NCBI RefSeq assembly: GCF_025698545.1
Contig: NC_068571.1
Location: 11,554,160-11,618,159, forward strand
Direction: 5' to 3'
Source of the DNA: Gossypium raimondii
Taxonomy: Eukaryota; Streptophyta; Magnoliopsida; Malvales; Malvaceae
DNA: 64,000 nt
The notes under the pieces are model-generated. The model did no database searches, was not told the DNA's origin, and worked only from the letters and a program-made list of their open reading frames with translations. Both the position numbers and the translations under genes were made by a program. This document shows positions 36,860 through 48,708 of this stretch, one piece after another (the stretch's first letter is position 1; each line of letters begins with the position of its first letter).

Positions 36860-37430
36860 TTAAGCTATGTAAGTTATGTAAGTTATATAAGTTGTGTATA
36901 ATGTAAGTTATGAAAGTTATGTATTATGTAAGTTATTTAAGTTGTGTATTATGTAAGTCATGTAGGCTATGTATTATGTAAGTTATAATAAGTAAGTTAT
37001 GAAAGTTATATATAAGTTTATATATAAGTTATGTAAGTTATATATGTAAGTTATGTGTTGTGTAAGTTTATATATAAATTTTATTCAAGTTATGAATGTA
37101 AGTAATGTAAGTTGTGTGTAATGTAAGTTATGCATTATGTAAGTTGTTTAAGTTATTTAAGTTGTGTATTATGTAAGTCATGTAGGCTATGTGTTATGTA
37201 AGTTATTATAAGTAAGTTATGAAAGTTATATATAAGTTTATATATAAGTTATGTGTTATTGTGTAAGTTATGTGTTGTGTAAGTTTATATATAAATTTTA
37301 TTTAAGTTATGTATGTAAGTTATATATAAGTTTATATATAAGTTATGTAAGTTATTATGTAAGTTATGTGTTGTGTAAGTTTATATATAAATTTATATAT
37401 GTTATGTATGTAAATTATGATATGATTGAT
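36860..37430. repeat. TAAGTTATG minisatellite inside the CACTA element
   Basis: The words TAAGTTATG, TAAGTTATA and TAAGTTTATATATA recur dozens of times in higher-order blocks. The open frames in it (37251-37526) are products of the repeat. Confidence 0.85.
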
Positions 37431-39540
37431 AAACTTTTCAAATATATATAAAATTTTAATATATATATTAAAACTGTATATAAATATATATATCAAAGAT
37501 GTTTTAAAATATAACTTTGAATACATTTCATTTAAAATATAATTTTGTAGCTTTAATTTCCGGATAATTCAAAGATCGTTATGATATGATATATATTTTG
37601 TAGCTTTTATTAATTCAAAGAACAAATTATGTCAAGAAAAAAAACATTGACTTCAGCATTACAAGATATAATTAATTTGTTTATAGTTATCAAAACAACT
37701 TTTGTTATTAAAGAAATAATACTTTGAGTTGCCATTACAAAATAAATATATTTCAAAAAGTATATTTTTATTTTAATAGCATATATACAATAAATAAACA
37801 AATTTATTTGTATGTAAAAGATTATTAATCATTAACATAAAACCAAGTTGCAAATATAAGATCGATAATTTTATAAATTTGAAGTAAAATTGATAATTGC
37901 AACACATAATATCGAAAATCGATGATTTATAAACGCTAAACCGATTAAACGATTAGCCCATAATTTATTCAATTACTCAAATATATAAAGTTATTTGACA
38001 ATTATATTCAATTTTAATAGTTTAAAACAATTGCCTTTGCCGAATAGCAATTCTTAAATTTAAACATCAAATAATGTAATAAGTCGCAAAGTCAAGTGCA
38101 AATTTAGCTAAAATGGTAATTAAAACTCTCTTCTAAAATGAAAATAATAATTAAACTATACAACTAAAATATAACAAAAAAATTTAAACAATTTGACTTT
38201 TTTATAAGAAAACTAAATAGAGAAACATAGGAATAAATACCTTAAATTTCCTCAATTTCAAGCAAATCTCGGAAAAAAGACGTAAATACATTAGTACCGA
38301 AAAAATGTAGTAATAAACTAAAAACTAGAAAAAACAAAAGTTTATATTCACGAATTTAGCTAAACTAAAAAAAACTAAAAAAAACCTAAATGCATAAATG
38401 ATTTAAAGCATATCATATACATTGTTTCTTTTAAATAAGCCTAAATGCATCCATGTGCAAACCTATCATCAAAACTATTACATTATTTATCAGCTTATAA
38501 CCTATCATCAAAACTGATCAGCTTGCTACTGTAAAAAGGTACATGACAGTGAATTAGATGATATTAGATGTCTCCCTCTATGCTTAAAATAGATGTCTCG
38601 ATTTAGAAATTGTTGACATTCGCATATCAATTTATCAAATACTATCAATTTATCCTTCCCACCACTTAAAGATCCAGCAGCAATCTGTTTTTTATTTTTT
38701 ATTTTTGCCTTTGAATCAATTAGCCTTTGTGGGTTGGCTGACCCATCATCACGTTTCTATATTGTACATACAGATGTTGGAACCGATATTTCCCAATGGA
38801 GGACTTCTGCATCTAGGTTACTAGGAATATTCCAAATTTACCTCACCTATATTAACCCAAATTTAAAGCCAAACCAATCTGACTTGATAAGTTAACAACT
38901 CAAATCCATTTAAGCATAACTTCAATTCATTTCAACTGAAATGGATTAAACCTAATACTTATCGGGAGTAAAAAAAAAGTAATTCCGACATGACTGGAAG
39001 TTGAAATTATTCAAACAAACAATACAAAATGACAAGATTATCTAAGTTCAAAAGCTTCAGCTTTAAACTTGAATAGATGAAATCCGTAATGATTTCAACT
39101 CAAAAAAATATTCAACAAATTTGTAATTAACATGCGCAAAAAATTTCAGATGAACAAATATTAGAACCCATCAATAATTTATTCCTTCTGTCGAAAATAA
39201 TTTCATTCAAATTGTCCATTCCCAATCGATTCATTCCAAACGGAGTAGGTTTATTTTATGACGTAATCGCTTTAATCAAACCCTAAATCCCAAATAAACA
39301 AAACCCTAAAATTTTAATCGGTCATCGACAGAAACGGCTTACCTGGGATACAAATCTCGTAGCTTTGCCCAACAATGGTGTAAAGATCGATTCCAACCTT
39401 CCAATGCCTTCTGTTGATTCCTGAGATGTCGGCTCCTTTTTTTTTTCTTGCACTTTTTTTTTCCTTCCCTATCGAATCGCTATTACCCTGCTTAAGTTTC
39501 TTCAAATTTTGGTAAAGGAGACGGAGGGATTAAGTAAAAA
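37430..39540. other. AT-rich interior of the CACTA element
   Basis: There is no recognisable coding exon. A short minus-strand Lys-rich frame at 39314-39505 could be leader or a first exon of a transposon transcript, but nothing supports that beyond its position upstream of the transposase. Confidence 0.5.
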
Positions 39541-40085
39541 TGTCCTCCTAGGAAACGGCACCGTTTAAGGTAATTTTAAGTCACGTTTGCGGCGTTTTTA
39601 AAACAAACTCCGCTATTTTATTCAAACTTGCGGCGTTTTAAAAAAAAAGCCACTAATATTTCAAAGAACGTAAAGAAACGGCGTCGTTTTAATAAATTAG
39701 AGTGCAATGTTGTGGCGTTTTCCCAAAAAACGCCACAAAAATTAATTACCTGAATAGAACCGGCGCCGTTTTCACAAACACTTATACATCCTTGCGGCGT
39801 TTTCAATAAAACGCCAGTAAAAGATTCTATTATTCCACTAAAACGGCGCCGTTTTTCCAGATTTTAAATTTTATCCTTAAACTGAAACGACGTCGTATCA
39901 AAAAAGCTTGGAAATCTTTTGTGGCGTTTTTTATAAAAAACACCAGTAATGTCTACCTTTAGCGGCGTTTTTGGCAAAAAACGCCACTAATAAATTTAAA
40001 TTCTTCTACCAAAACGGTGCCGTTTTGGGAAATTTGTATATATAGTAACGACGTTTTTTTCTAAAAACGCCGCTAAATTTCACAT
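39540..40085. repeat. Internal block of GCGGCGTTTT hairpins alternating with AAACGGCGCCGTTT palindromes
   Basis: Six palindrome copies lie at 39553, 39676, 39758, 39841, 39885 and 40012 (14 bp each, some with one or two substitutions). Between them are GCGGCGTTTT...AAAACGCCACTAA hairpin pairs like those of the subterminal repeats. The block is about 4.6 kb from the element's right end, or 1.8 kb once the nested LTR is removed. Confidence 0.8.
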
Positions 40086-40735
40086 TTTATTTATTTATGG
40101 TATGTTTCATTAAAATTTTAAGTAAATAATTATTAAAGTTTTAAGTAATATTTAAAAGTTTTTGATAAAATTATAAATTTTAGTTTTTATTTCCTTTTAT
40201 ATTTTTTTATTTTTCTTATATTTTGGTCCTGTCCAAATTAAATAATTAATTACCTATATATATATATATATATCCATATAAAAATATCGAATTGTTAAGG
40301 TTAAATATTTTTTAGACAATTTAGTATTAATTAATTGTATCATTTAACAAGTCTCAAATAAACCTTAATACCCTAATTTAACCATTCAATATACATGCAT
40401 AAAGTGATCTATATATATATATATATATATATATATCTATTATATATCTCTTAAATAATATAAACTATACATCTTTGAAATATATTAAATGATCACTGAA
40501 CCTCCACCAATTGTAGGATTCTTGACATGTAACCTTCCGGTGCCCTAGGAACATAGCCAAAAAATCGAAAGGGGCTTGTAGCTTCCAACAATCCAAATCC
40601 CGTCGTTCATCAATAAATATTTTTAGAACGATCCTTTCTACTTTAAAGAAGGCTGAACCGGATTTTGTAGGGTAGTAACGAAAAATTGGGGAAACAAAAC
40701 CAGTCTTGGTGGCGGTCACTACTTACCCTTGGTAT

Positions 40736-43525
40736 TGTAATACCGACTTCAGGCCTAATCGTAATAAAGGTTTTGGGACCACAAATCCGACGAGGAAAAA
40801 TACGGTTATTATTATATTTTCATGGTCTACAATTTCACAAAAAAATTTCGTAAAAATTTCGTTCAAAAATTTCGACGTTTGGGCACTCAATTTAGTCAAA
40901 AGGACTAAATTGTAAAAAGTGCAAAAGTTGAGTTCTATATGTTAGAAGTGTCTAATTGATATAAAATTATAAATTGGGGGTCCTTATGTGGTAATTAGAC
41001 CATTAGTTAATTGATGGACAAAAATAGACATAAGAAATGGGTGAAATAGATTTTTTTAAATGGGGGGCATTTTGGTCATTAGTAAATAAATAGAATTAAA
41101 ATGGGAAAAAGATGGAAAAATGGTGTCCATCTTCATTAAGTTGCTGCAAAATTTGGAAGACACCATAGCTAGGGTTTCTTTGCTTTCTCAAGCTCATAGT
41201 AAGTGCATCCTAGCCCCGTTTTTAATGTTCTTTGCATTTTGAAATCCTCGTAGCTTCGGTTTAGCTTATTTTATGTTAATTCATGTTAGGGTTTATATTT
41301 GGAAAAATACCCATAGGTGAAAAGTGTTTATTTTTCTGTTTTATGGTGGAATATGAAGCTAGAAATTATGTTAAACAACTTTTGCTAAGCGATTTTAAAC
41401 GAAAACGGGTAAATTGACATAATCGGTAAAAATAGTTAATGTTCAAAAGTATGTGTTAGAGTGAGAATTTGATGTTGCCATAGAAGGGAAAAATGTTCAG
41501 CATGTCATAAAACATAAGAATAAGTGATGAAGTTTAATTTTCGAGCTTGGGGACAAAAGTGTAATTACGCAAAAGTTTGGGGGCAATATTGTAATTTTTT
41601 AAAAAGTTGGGTGGTGGATTATTTTAATAAATGTGGACATTAAATGAGTTAAATTTGCCATTATAGATCAAGAAAGACGAGAAGACTACCTCAAACGGGG
41701 AAAAGAGAAGGTAGTGGAGTAAATTGCAAAATTTCGATATTTTGCACCGAGGTAAGTAAACATGTGATTTAATGCATTATTTTGATATTATTCAATATAT
41801 GTTAGTATTTAATAGAATATAGAATAAATATTTGGCAAGATCCTAAAAATGTGGTTAAGTTGGGAAATGTGGTAAAGTGTTGAAAATATGGGTTTCGGTT
41901 GAACACTCGGAATAAGCCGGAGTACATTGAATATGAAGGGGTTGCTAAGTGCTGATTCCCCGACTCATTGGTGGTTGCTAAGTGCTGATTCCACCGTATC
42001 TTTAAATATAAAGGGGGTTGCTAAGTGCTGATTCCCCCAAGGGGTTGCTAAGTGCTAATTCCCCCAAGGGGCTGCTAAGTGCTGATTCCCCGATTCATTG
42101 GTGGTTGCTAAGTGCTGATTCCACCGTATCTTTAAATGTGAAGGGGGTTGCTAAGTACTGATTCCCCCAAGGGGTTGCTAAGTGCTGATTCCCCGAATGA
42201 TTGGTGGTTGCTAAGTGCTGATTCCACCATATCTTTGAATGTGAAAGGGGTTGCTAAGTGCTGATTCCCCGAATCACTGGTGGTTGCTAAATGCTGAATC
42301 CACCGATAATGGTTAACATTCCGAGTGTTCAACGAGGAAATTGGGAAGGTGAATATTTATGTATGGTGGACAAATTTATGGGAGGAATATTGGGTTTGAT
42401 ATATAGTCAACTCATGTATAAGGTAAGAGGAAGTATCAAAAACTACAAAAGAGCAAATTAAATATAAAACTGTTTTGAACAACAGCAGTTGGGCAACTTT
42501 GAAAAATCACCATAAATGGTGGAAATTTAATTGGAGGTTGAATAATATATGAAATTAAATCTGAGTGAGTCTATTTTCATATGAAAGAAACAGAGCAAGC
42601 AAAAGAGTTGTATATTTTGGGATATTTGAATTTATTTGAGACAGGGCTGGATTGATTTTGAAATCCCCTGTTCCAACTTTGGAAAATCACCAAAAATTTT
42701 GAAAAAATAATTATGGCCTGAAATTTATATTCCTGGATTCCTTATTGAGTATATTTTTAATAGAAACAAACGATACCATTTTTTGAATTTTGTACAGAGA
42801 GTTAAGTAAATTTTAGTAAAGGGAGGTCAGAACCGTCGGGCAGTGAAACAGGGGAATATTTAAAGAATAAACTGTACTAATTGGCTAAATCAAAAATTAT
42901 TAAAATTTTATGGTGGAAATTTATATGAGTCTAGTTTTGGGGAAAATTTACGGAACTTAATTTGGAGTCCTGTAGCTCCAGATAAAAATAAATTAGCGTC
43001 TATGATGCAGAAAGACAGTTTGCTGGAAATTAAACGAACCTTGAAATTTATGTGTGACTAAAATTATGTTGCTATGAAATCATGTGGGAAATTTATTTAT
43101 TTGTCATATGTTTACTTACTAAGCTATATGCTTACTCTTTTTTATTTTCCCTTGATTATAGTGACATCAGCCAGCTCGGAATTTGGACGAAGTCAGATAA
43201 TCATCCACACTATCATCAACGCTTGGGTATTTTGCAACTCATATTTTGGAAACATGGCATGTATAGACGACTTTATGTATCGTGGCGTAAACTAATATAT
43301 ATATGTTTCGGTTTAAAATGTTGGTATTCATTATTAAATAAATTGTGTTTGGTCATACAACTGTTTTTGGTTGGATTATTGGATCTGTTTGAAAGTGTGA
43401 TTGAAAACTTACAGGGGGTTGTATGTAAAAACAAGCAGAAATGCTGTCGAAATTTTTTTTAAAATAAAAAATTAGTAATACCTCATACTCTGTTCCGTTA
43501 AGGAATACGGGTAAGGAGTGTTACA
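40736..43525 (+). mobile_element. Gypsy solo LTR (2790 bp) with TSD GGTAT
   Basis: It begins TGTAATACCG, ends AAGGAGTGTTACA, and is flanked by GGTAT at 40731-40735 and 43526-43530. There is no coding region. A hairpin minisatellite occupies 41938-42304. The region 42500-43060 is related to 6280-6720 in reverse orientation. It must be younger than the CACTA element it sits in. Confidence 0.93.
41938..42304. repeat. Eleven-unit hairpin minisatellite with covarying stems
   Basis: Each unit holds the loop TTGCTAAGTGCTGATT (a few single changes) between arms that match each other: GGGG/CCCC, GGGGG/CCCCC or GGTGG/CCACC. The GGTGG form always pairs with CCACC. Spacers such as CGTATCTTTAAATGTGAA recur in a higher-order pattern. 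Confidence 0.92.
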
Positions 43526-43639
43526 GGTATAGCACATACTCAAGGCTGATAAGGCGTAATATATACTCATAATTTAAATATATTTATTTTATTATTAAGA
43601 ACATATTTAATATATAAATTAATTAATAAAACTAATTAA

Positions 43640-44190
43640 TCTAAGCTTAAACCCTAACTTGAGTACCCTTGACACACTAAATCCTAAATCCCTAACCCCT
43701 AAATCCTAACCCTTAACCCTTAAACCTCAATTCCAAACCCTAATCCATATATACCCCCTACTCCTTAAAATACCATGCATCCAAAAAATTCCCTAAAACT
43801 TTAATAATCATAAAATACTAATTAATCTAAACCCTAATCTGATCTCGAATCTCTAAACCCTAAATCACTAACTTTTAACCCCAAACCCCTAACCACTAAC
43901 CCCTAAACATTATTTAATATATAAATTAAAAAACACTAATTAATCTAAATCCTAAACCTTAACCCCTAACCCCTAAACATTATTTAATATATAAATTAAA
44001 ATACACTAATTAATCTAAACCCTAAACTCTAACCTAACACCAAATCCATAAATCCTAAACTCCTAACTTTTAACCTCTAACCCATAACCACTAACCCGTA
44101 AACCTTAAATCACAACCCTTAAATCAGAATCCCTAATCCATAATCCCTAATTCCATAATCTATAAACATTAAAATTGTAACTCTTAAACT
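43640..44190. repeat. Degenerate telomere-like CCCTAAA/ACCCTAA block
   Basis: Words such as AACCCTAAAC, CCCTAACCCCTAAA and AATCCTAAACC are frequent but irregular, with unrelated AT-rich spacers and a repeated TTAATATATAAATTAAAA phrase. It resembles an interstitial telomere-like tract but is inside the CACTA element. Confidence 0.7.
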
Positions 44191-44539
44191 GGCCCTAAAT
44201 CCTAAATTAACCATATATATACCCTAAACTATAATGATAATTAAATGAAATATTTTAAAATTAATACTATCGTATCTTTTACAATTATATTTAAAATTAT
44301 TTAATATATAAATTAAAAATCAATCAATTATATACCCAAAAAATTTTAAAATTATTTTAAACAATAGTATTTTTATTTCTCCATTTTTAACAAATATTTT
44401 TCTATGTTTTTTATTTCAAATTATTTCTACGTGTCATTATTTCAAATTTATCCATTTTAACAAATATTCAATTAAAATAAATTGGATTTTAATTAATATA
44501 AATAAACAAATTACATAGCAAATAGACAGATAAAATATT

Positions 44540-44720
44540 TTTGCGGCGATTTTTCAAAAATGCCGCTAATGCACATTTTTAGTGGCGATTTTTTGAAGCG
44601 CTGCTAATGCTCGATCTTTAGCGGCGTTTTACATAATGCGCCGCTTATGCTCGATTTTTAGCGGCGTTTTTTGTTCAAACGCCGCTAAAAATGCCGCGAA
44701 AAGCCTGTTTTGGTGTAGTG
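44540..44720. repeat. Right subterminal repeats and terminal inverted repeat of the CACTA element
   Basis: Hairpin pairs of the GCGGCG...CGCCGC type continue to the terminal repeat at 44699-44720. The unit is the same as at the left end. Confidence 0.85.
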
Positions 44721-44724
44721 AAAG

Positions 44725-45310
44725 CTCTTAGGATGGCACAAGTGACTGCTGTTATTGACATATCTTATTGTTGGCCTTAATTATAATTGACATGAACCCT
44801 AAAAAAAATTGTTAGCATAATTTATTTCATTAAGTTGGATGTAATATTTATTTTTTTTCCTAAGGCTAAAGTAAACTTTACAATATGGAAAATATAAAAT
44901 TATTTTTAAAAATTAACAAGCAAAATATTCATGAATTTTTTTTCTCTAAATTAGAAAAAAAAATATCATAAATTTAGAAAATATCTAACTTTAATTGATT
45001 TTGAGTTTAGGACAATAAGCAAAATTGAGTAGTGAGCAAGGACCCGTCTCAATAAATATCACTAGTTTTTATAGCAAAATTAAGCTTTAAGCAACAACTC
45101 ATTTCAATAAATTGGACTTTGTTCTTGAGATGAAGAACATTTATTTGGTTGGAACTTGGAAACGAATAGAAATATTAATTTTCTTTTTTAGTTTTTCTAT
45201 AAGGTTTTTTAGCTTTAATTTCTTTATTTTTGACAATCAGTTTTGTTCTAAAGATAATCTTGGGCAAGCTTTATTTGGGTAGAGTATGCAACATATGTGT
45301 AAACGGTTTT
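44725..45310. other. AT-rich sequence between the CACTA and copia elements
   Basis: I see no gene or repeat structure here other than an (AT)n tract at 45313-45332 that abuts the copia LTR. Confidence 0.5.
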
Positions 45311-45332
45311 CTTTATATATATATATATATAT

Positions 45333-45695
45333 TGAACAATGTATCGCAAATAAAAGAGAAAGAAAAATTAAAAACACACAAATTTTATGTGGAAACCCTT
45401 TCAGGAAAAAACCACGGACAGAGGAGAAGATAATTCACTATGTCGAATTTGAATGATTACAAGAGGAGTAGACTATTTCTATTTATCAGCTTGTAAAACC
45501 ATATTCTAATAGAATGAGTTAGTAAGGTTGAAACACCTTATTCTAATCAATATCAAATAGATGAAGTGTAATAAGGTTGAAAAATCTTATTCTAAAATAA
45601 AATAAAAGAAGTTTAGTTCTATATAGATTTTACTTTTATTTTATTTTACCACTGTATTTTATTTTAACAAGGATTCGGGTCACTCAATTCTAACA
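45333..45695 (-). repeat. 3' LTR (left) of the minus-strand copia element
   Basis: It ends with CAATTCTAACA at 45695, the mirror of the standard TGTTAG start. It agrees with 49538-49899 along its length. Confidence 0.8.
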
Positions 45696-45797
45696 ATCTC
45701 CACCTTGACACGAATTCTCAATAAATAAGTTCTTCACTATGAACTCTCAACGAACAAGTTCTCCACCTCTTCCATGAAACCCCTTAAGAGGTATTTT

Positions 45798-47160
45798 TCA
45801 ACAATGAACACTAACCAAGTCTAAGCAACATTCAAACTTGGTTATGGGAAGTGACTTAGTCATCATATCTATAGGATTTTCATGAGTACTAATTTTGCTC
45901 ACAACAATATCACCACGAACAATAATATCAAGAACAAAATGATATTGAACATTAATGTGCTTTGTTCTATCATGAAACATTTGATCTTTTGTAAGGAAGA
46001 TGACACTTTGACTGTCACAAAATACTATATTGATTTGAAGGTCTTCATTGAGTTCACTAAAGAGTCTCTTCAACCAAATGGCTTCTTTACAAGCCTCAGT
46101 AATCGCCATGTACTCAGCTTCAGTGGTAGACAAAGCGACTGTAGTTTACAAAGTGGCTTTCCAATTGATTGCACAACCTCTAATTGTAAAGACATAACCT
46201 GTGAGATCTTCTTCTATCAAGGTCTCTAGCAAAATTAGGATCAACATACCCAATGACTTCATCTCTAATTCTTCCAAACTGTAAGCAAACATCAGTAATA
46301 CCTCGTAAGTTTATTAAAATCCACTGAACTACTTTTCAGTTTTTTTACTGGGATTCGCCATGTATCTGCTAATTGCACTAGCTGCATATGATAAATCTGG
46401 AGGTGAACAAACCATAGCATACTTGAGAGATCCCACTACACTAGAATATGAAACATGTGACACGTACTCAATCTCATCATCTGATTGTGAAGACAAAGCC
46501 GATGAAAGTCTGAAATGGGTTGCTAAAGGAGTACTAATAGGCTTAGCACTCTGTATATTGAACCTGCAAAGAACTTTCTCAATGTACCCCTTCTGACTTA
46601 GGTACAATTTACTTGTTTTTCTATCTCTGAGAATCTCCATACCAAGTATTTTCTTTACTGGTCCTAAATCTTTCATCTCAAATTCTTTACTAAGTTGGGC
46701 TTTGAACTTTCTTATCTCTCATTTATCTTTCGCTGCTATCAATATGTCATCAACATAGAGGAGTAGATACACAAAAGAACCATCATTGTTTTTCTTAAAG
46801 TAAATACAACTGTAAAAGCTACTTCTTTTGAAATCATGAGAAGTCATAAAGGAATCAAACCTTTTGTACCACTGTTTTGGTGACTGTTTCAAACCGTAAA
46901 GGGACTTTTTCAGCAAGCAAACATAGTCCTCTTTTTTTTGAGACTGTAGAACCCTCTAGTTGTTGCATGTAAATATCTTCCTCAAGTTTTCCATGCAAAA
47001 ATACAATTTTTACATCTAATTGCTCAAGCTCCAAATCATGCATGGTCACAATACCAAGCAAAGCTCGAATCGAACTATACTTCACAACTGGGGAGAACAC
47101 ATCTGTAAAGTCCACTCTTGGAATTTGACTATAACCATTTGCAACAAGCCTTACTTTTTA
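45798..47160 (-). pseudogene. copia reverse transcriptase and RNase H remnant
   Basis: From right to left the RT begins with a DVFSPVVKYSSIRALL block (near 47110) and continues through the LDVKIVFLHG block. It then shifts frame near 46910 and keeps the catalytic YVDD intact at 46746-46757. The connection follows (MKDLGPVKKILGMEI, about 46676). RNase H (46133-45798) retains STTEAEYMA and FCDSQS. Frame changes between these blocks break the polyprotein. Confidence 0.88.
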
Positions 47161-47626
47161 TCTGGGTTTTTCAACTCCTAGAGTCCCTTCTTTCTTTTTA
47201 AACACCCATTTACAACGAACATCCTTTTTGCCTTTAAGAAGTTTCACAAGATCCTATGTTATGTTTTTATGGAGTGATTCTATCTTCTCTTGCATAGCAA
47301 ACATCCACTTTTCAGAGTCTTCATAGCTAACAGTCATGGCTCTTTGTTTGCATCTATATCTTCAGCCACATTTAAAGCATAAGCAACTAGATCAACCTCA
47401 ACATACTTCTTTGGAGGTTTAATCTCTCTTCTAGTTATGTTTTTGGCGATAGAGTATTGTGGTGAAAAAGCAACTCTATTCTAAATTTCTATATTGGCTT
47501 GAGAAGTCGACTGTTGTAGATTCTGGATTAACCTGATGCTCCACCTGCTTTTGCTGTTCTTTATTGGAAGATCTTTAAGAGCTAAGTTAGGTAGCATAAC
47601 ATTTCCATCAAAAAACAACATCTCTA

Positions 47627-48094
47627 CTAATCACAAATTTTTCTATTTTTAGGACACCATAACTTATACCCTTTTACACCAAATTTATAACCAAGAAAAA
47701 CACATTTCATGGATCTCGGTTCCAATTTTTCATTATCAACATGAGCATACGTAGGACATCCAAATATCTTTAAATCAGAATAATTAGCACGATTACTAGA
47801 CCATACCTCTTTTGGATTTTTTCTTAATGATAATAGAAAACATGCAGTAGAGGCTGCTTCGACCCAAAAGGACTTTGGTAAATTAACATTCGACAACATA
47901 CATTGAACTTTATCCATGATCGTTCTGTTCATTCGTTCTACAACGCCGTTTTGTTGTGCAATATGACAAACTGTTAAGTGTCTCACGATCCTTTTTGACT
48001 TGTATAGTTCATTAAACTCATCAGAACAGAACTCTAAGCCATTGTCTGTGCGGAGATGAATCAAACTCTCTTTTGCTACCCAAAAATACAGCAC
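47627..48094 (-). pseudogene. copia integrase, C-terminal half only
   Basis: The frame enters at the LRTDNGLEFCS block, which carries the second catalytic aspartate, and continues with QQNGVVERMNRT (the glutamate) and the IFGCPTYAHV block. The zinc-binding HHCC end is partly in the preceding frame, and the first catalytic aspartate is gone: the join near 48085 fuses the pre-integrase region straight to the middle of the core, so about 70-80 residues are missing relative to the family. Confidence 0.88.
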
Positions 48095-48700
48095 TCAGAA
48101 AACTTCAGTTTGTAAATTCTTTGCCCTTCAAGAAGTCCACTTTTACTCAATTTTGCCATGCCATTCTCACTTATATGCCTTAGGCGCATATGCCAAAGTC
48201 TAGTAATATCATCATCTGACAAGAAAGAGGAAGCGACAACTACATCACCAATAATAGTAGAACCTTGCAAAACATATAACTTGGCAGCCTTTCTCTGCAC
48301 TTTCATCACTACGAGGGAACCTTTAGAAATCTTCAAAATCCCACTTTCAGCTATATATTTGTACCCTTTCGAATCAAGAGTACTCAATGAAATTAAATTT
48401 CTCTTCAATTCTGGAACATGTCGCACATCACTAAGTGTTCTGACAACTTCGTCAAACATCTTAACTTTAATCGTTCCAACACATGTGATTTTACACAAAG
48501 CATTATTTCCTATCAAAACAACACCTTCAGACACTGTTTCGTAAGTTATAAACTAATCCCGATTGGGACTCATGTAGAAGGTGCAACTCAAATCAAGGAT
48601 CCACTCCTCGCTCACTTTAGAATTGTTGACAAAAATGACTAGAAATTCACCATCGCTGTAGTTTTTTACAACATCAGCTTCATTAGATTTTTCTGGTTGT
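48076..48700 (-). pseudogene. copia protease and pre-integrase region
   Basis: The minus-strand frame from 48534 carries the copia protease tail (VRHVPELKRNLISLSTLD) and the pre-integrase LWHMRLRHISENGM block. The D-S-G active site lies upstream in a broken frame. The frame ends near 48076 at the deletion into the integrase. Confidence 0.8.
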
Positions 48701-48708
48701 TTTCCCTT

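Larger units (their letters stand above)
33730..44720 (-). mobile_element. CACTA (En/Spm) DNA transposon, about 11 kb
   Basis: The ends are perfect 22-bp inverted repeats starting CACTACACCAAAACAGG (33730-33751 and 44699-44720), flanked by AAA on both sides as a 3-bp duplication. Subterminal GCGGCGTTTT-type repeats line both ends. A TNP2-like transposase remnant lies on the minus strand in the left third. A gypsy solo LTR (40736-43525) is nested in the right part, so the element alone is about 8.2 kb. Confidence 0.93.

Noticed and set aside
37251..37526. Tyr/Ile-rich open frames on both strands
   Set aside because: They are translations of the TAAGTTATG minisatellite.
41938..42304. CRISPR-like look of regularly spaced repeats with hairpins
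   Set aside because: Spacers are themselves repeated, there are no cas genes, and the array lies inside a plant LTR with a target site duplication.
43640..44190. True telomere or subtelomere
   Set aside because: The words are degenerate and irregular and the tract lies between the two ends of one CACTA element.
45882..46229. Plus-strand open frame of 115 codons, and similar ones at 48158-48544 and 49175-49510
   Set aside because: All are antisense to recognisable copia RNase H, protease or gag on the minus strand.
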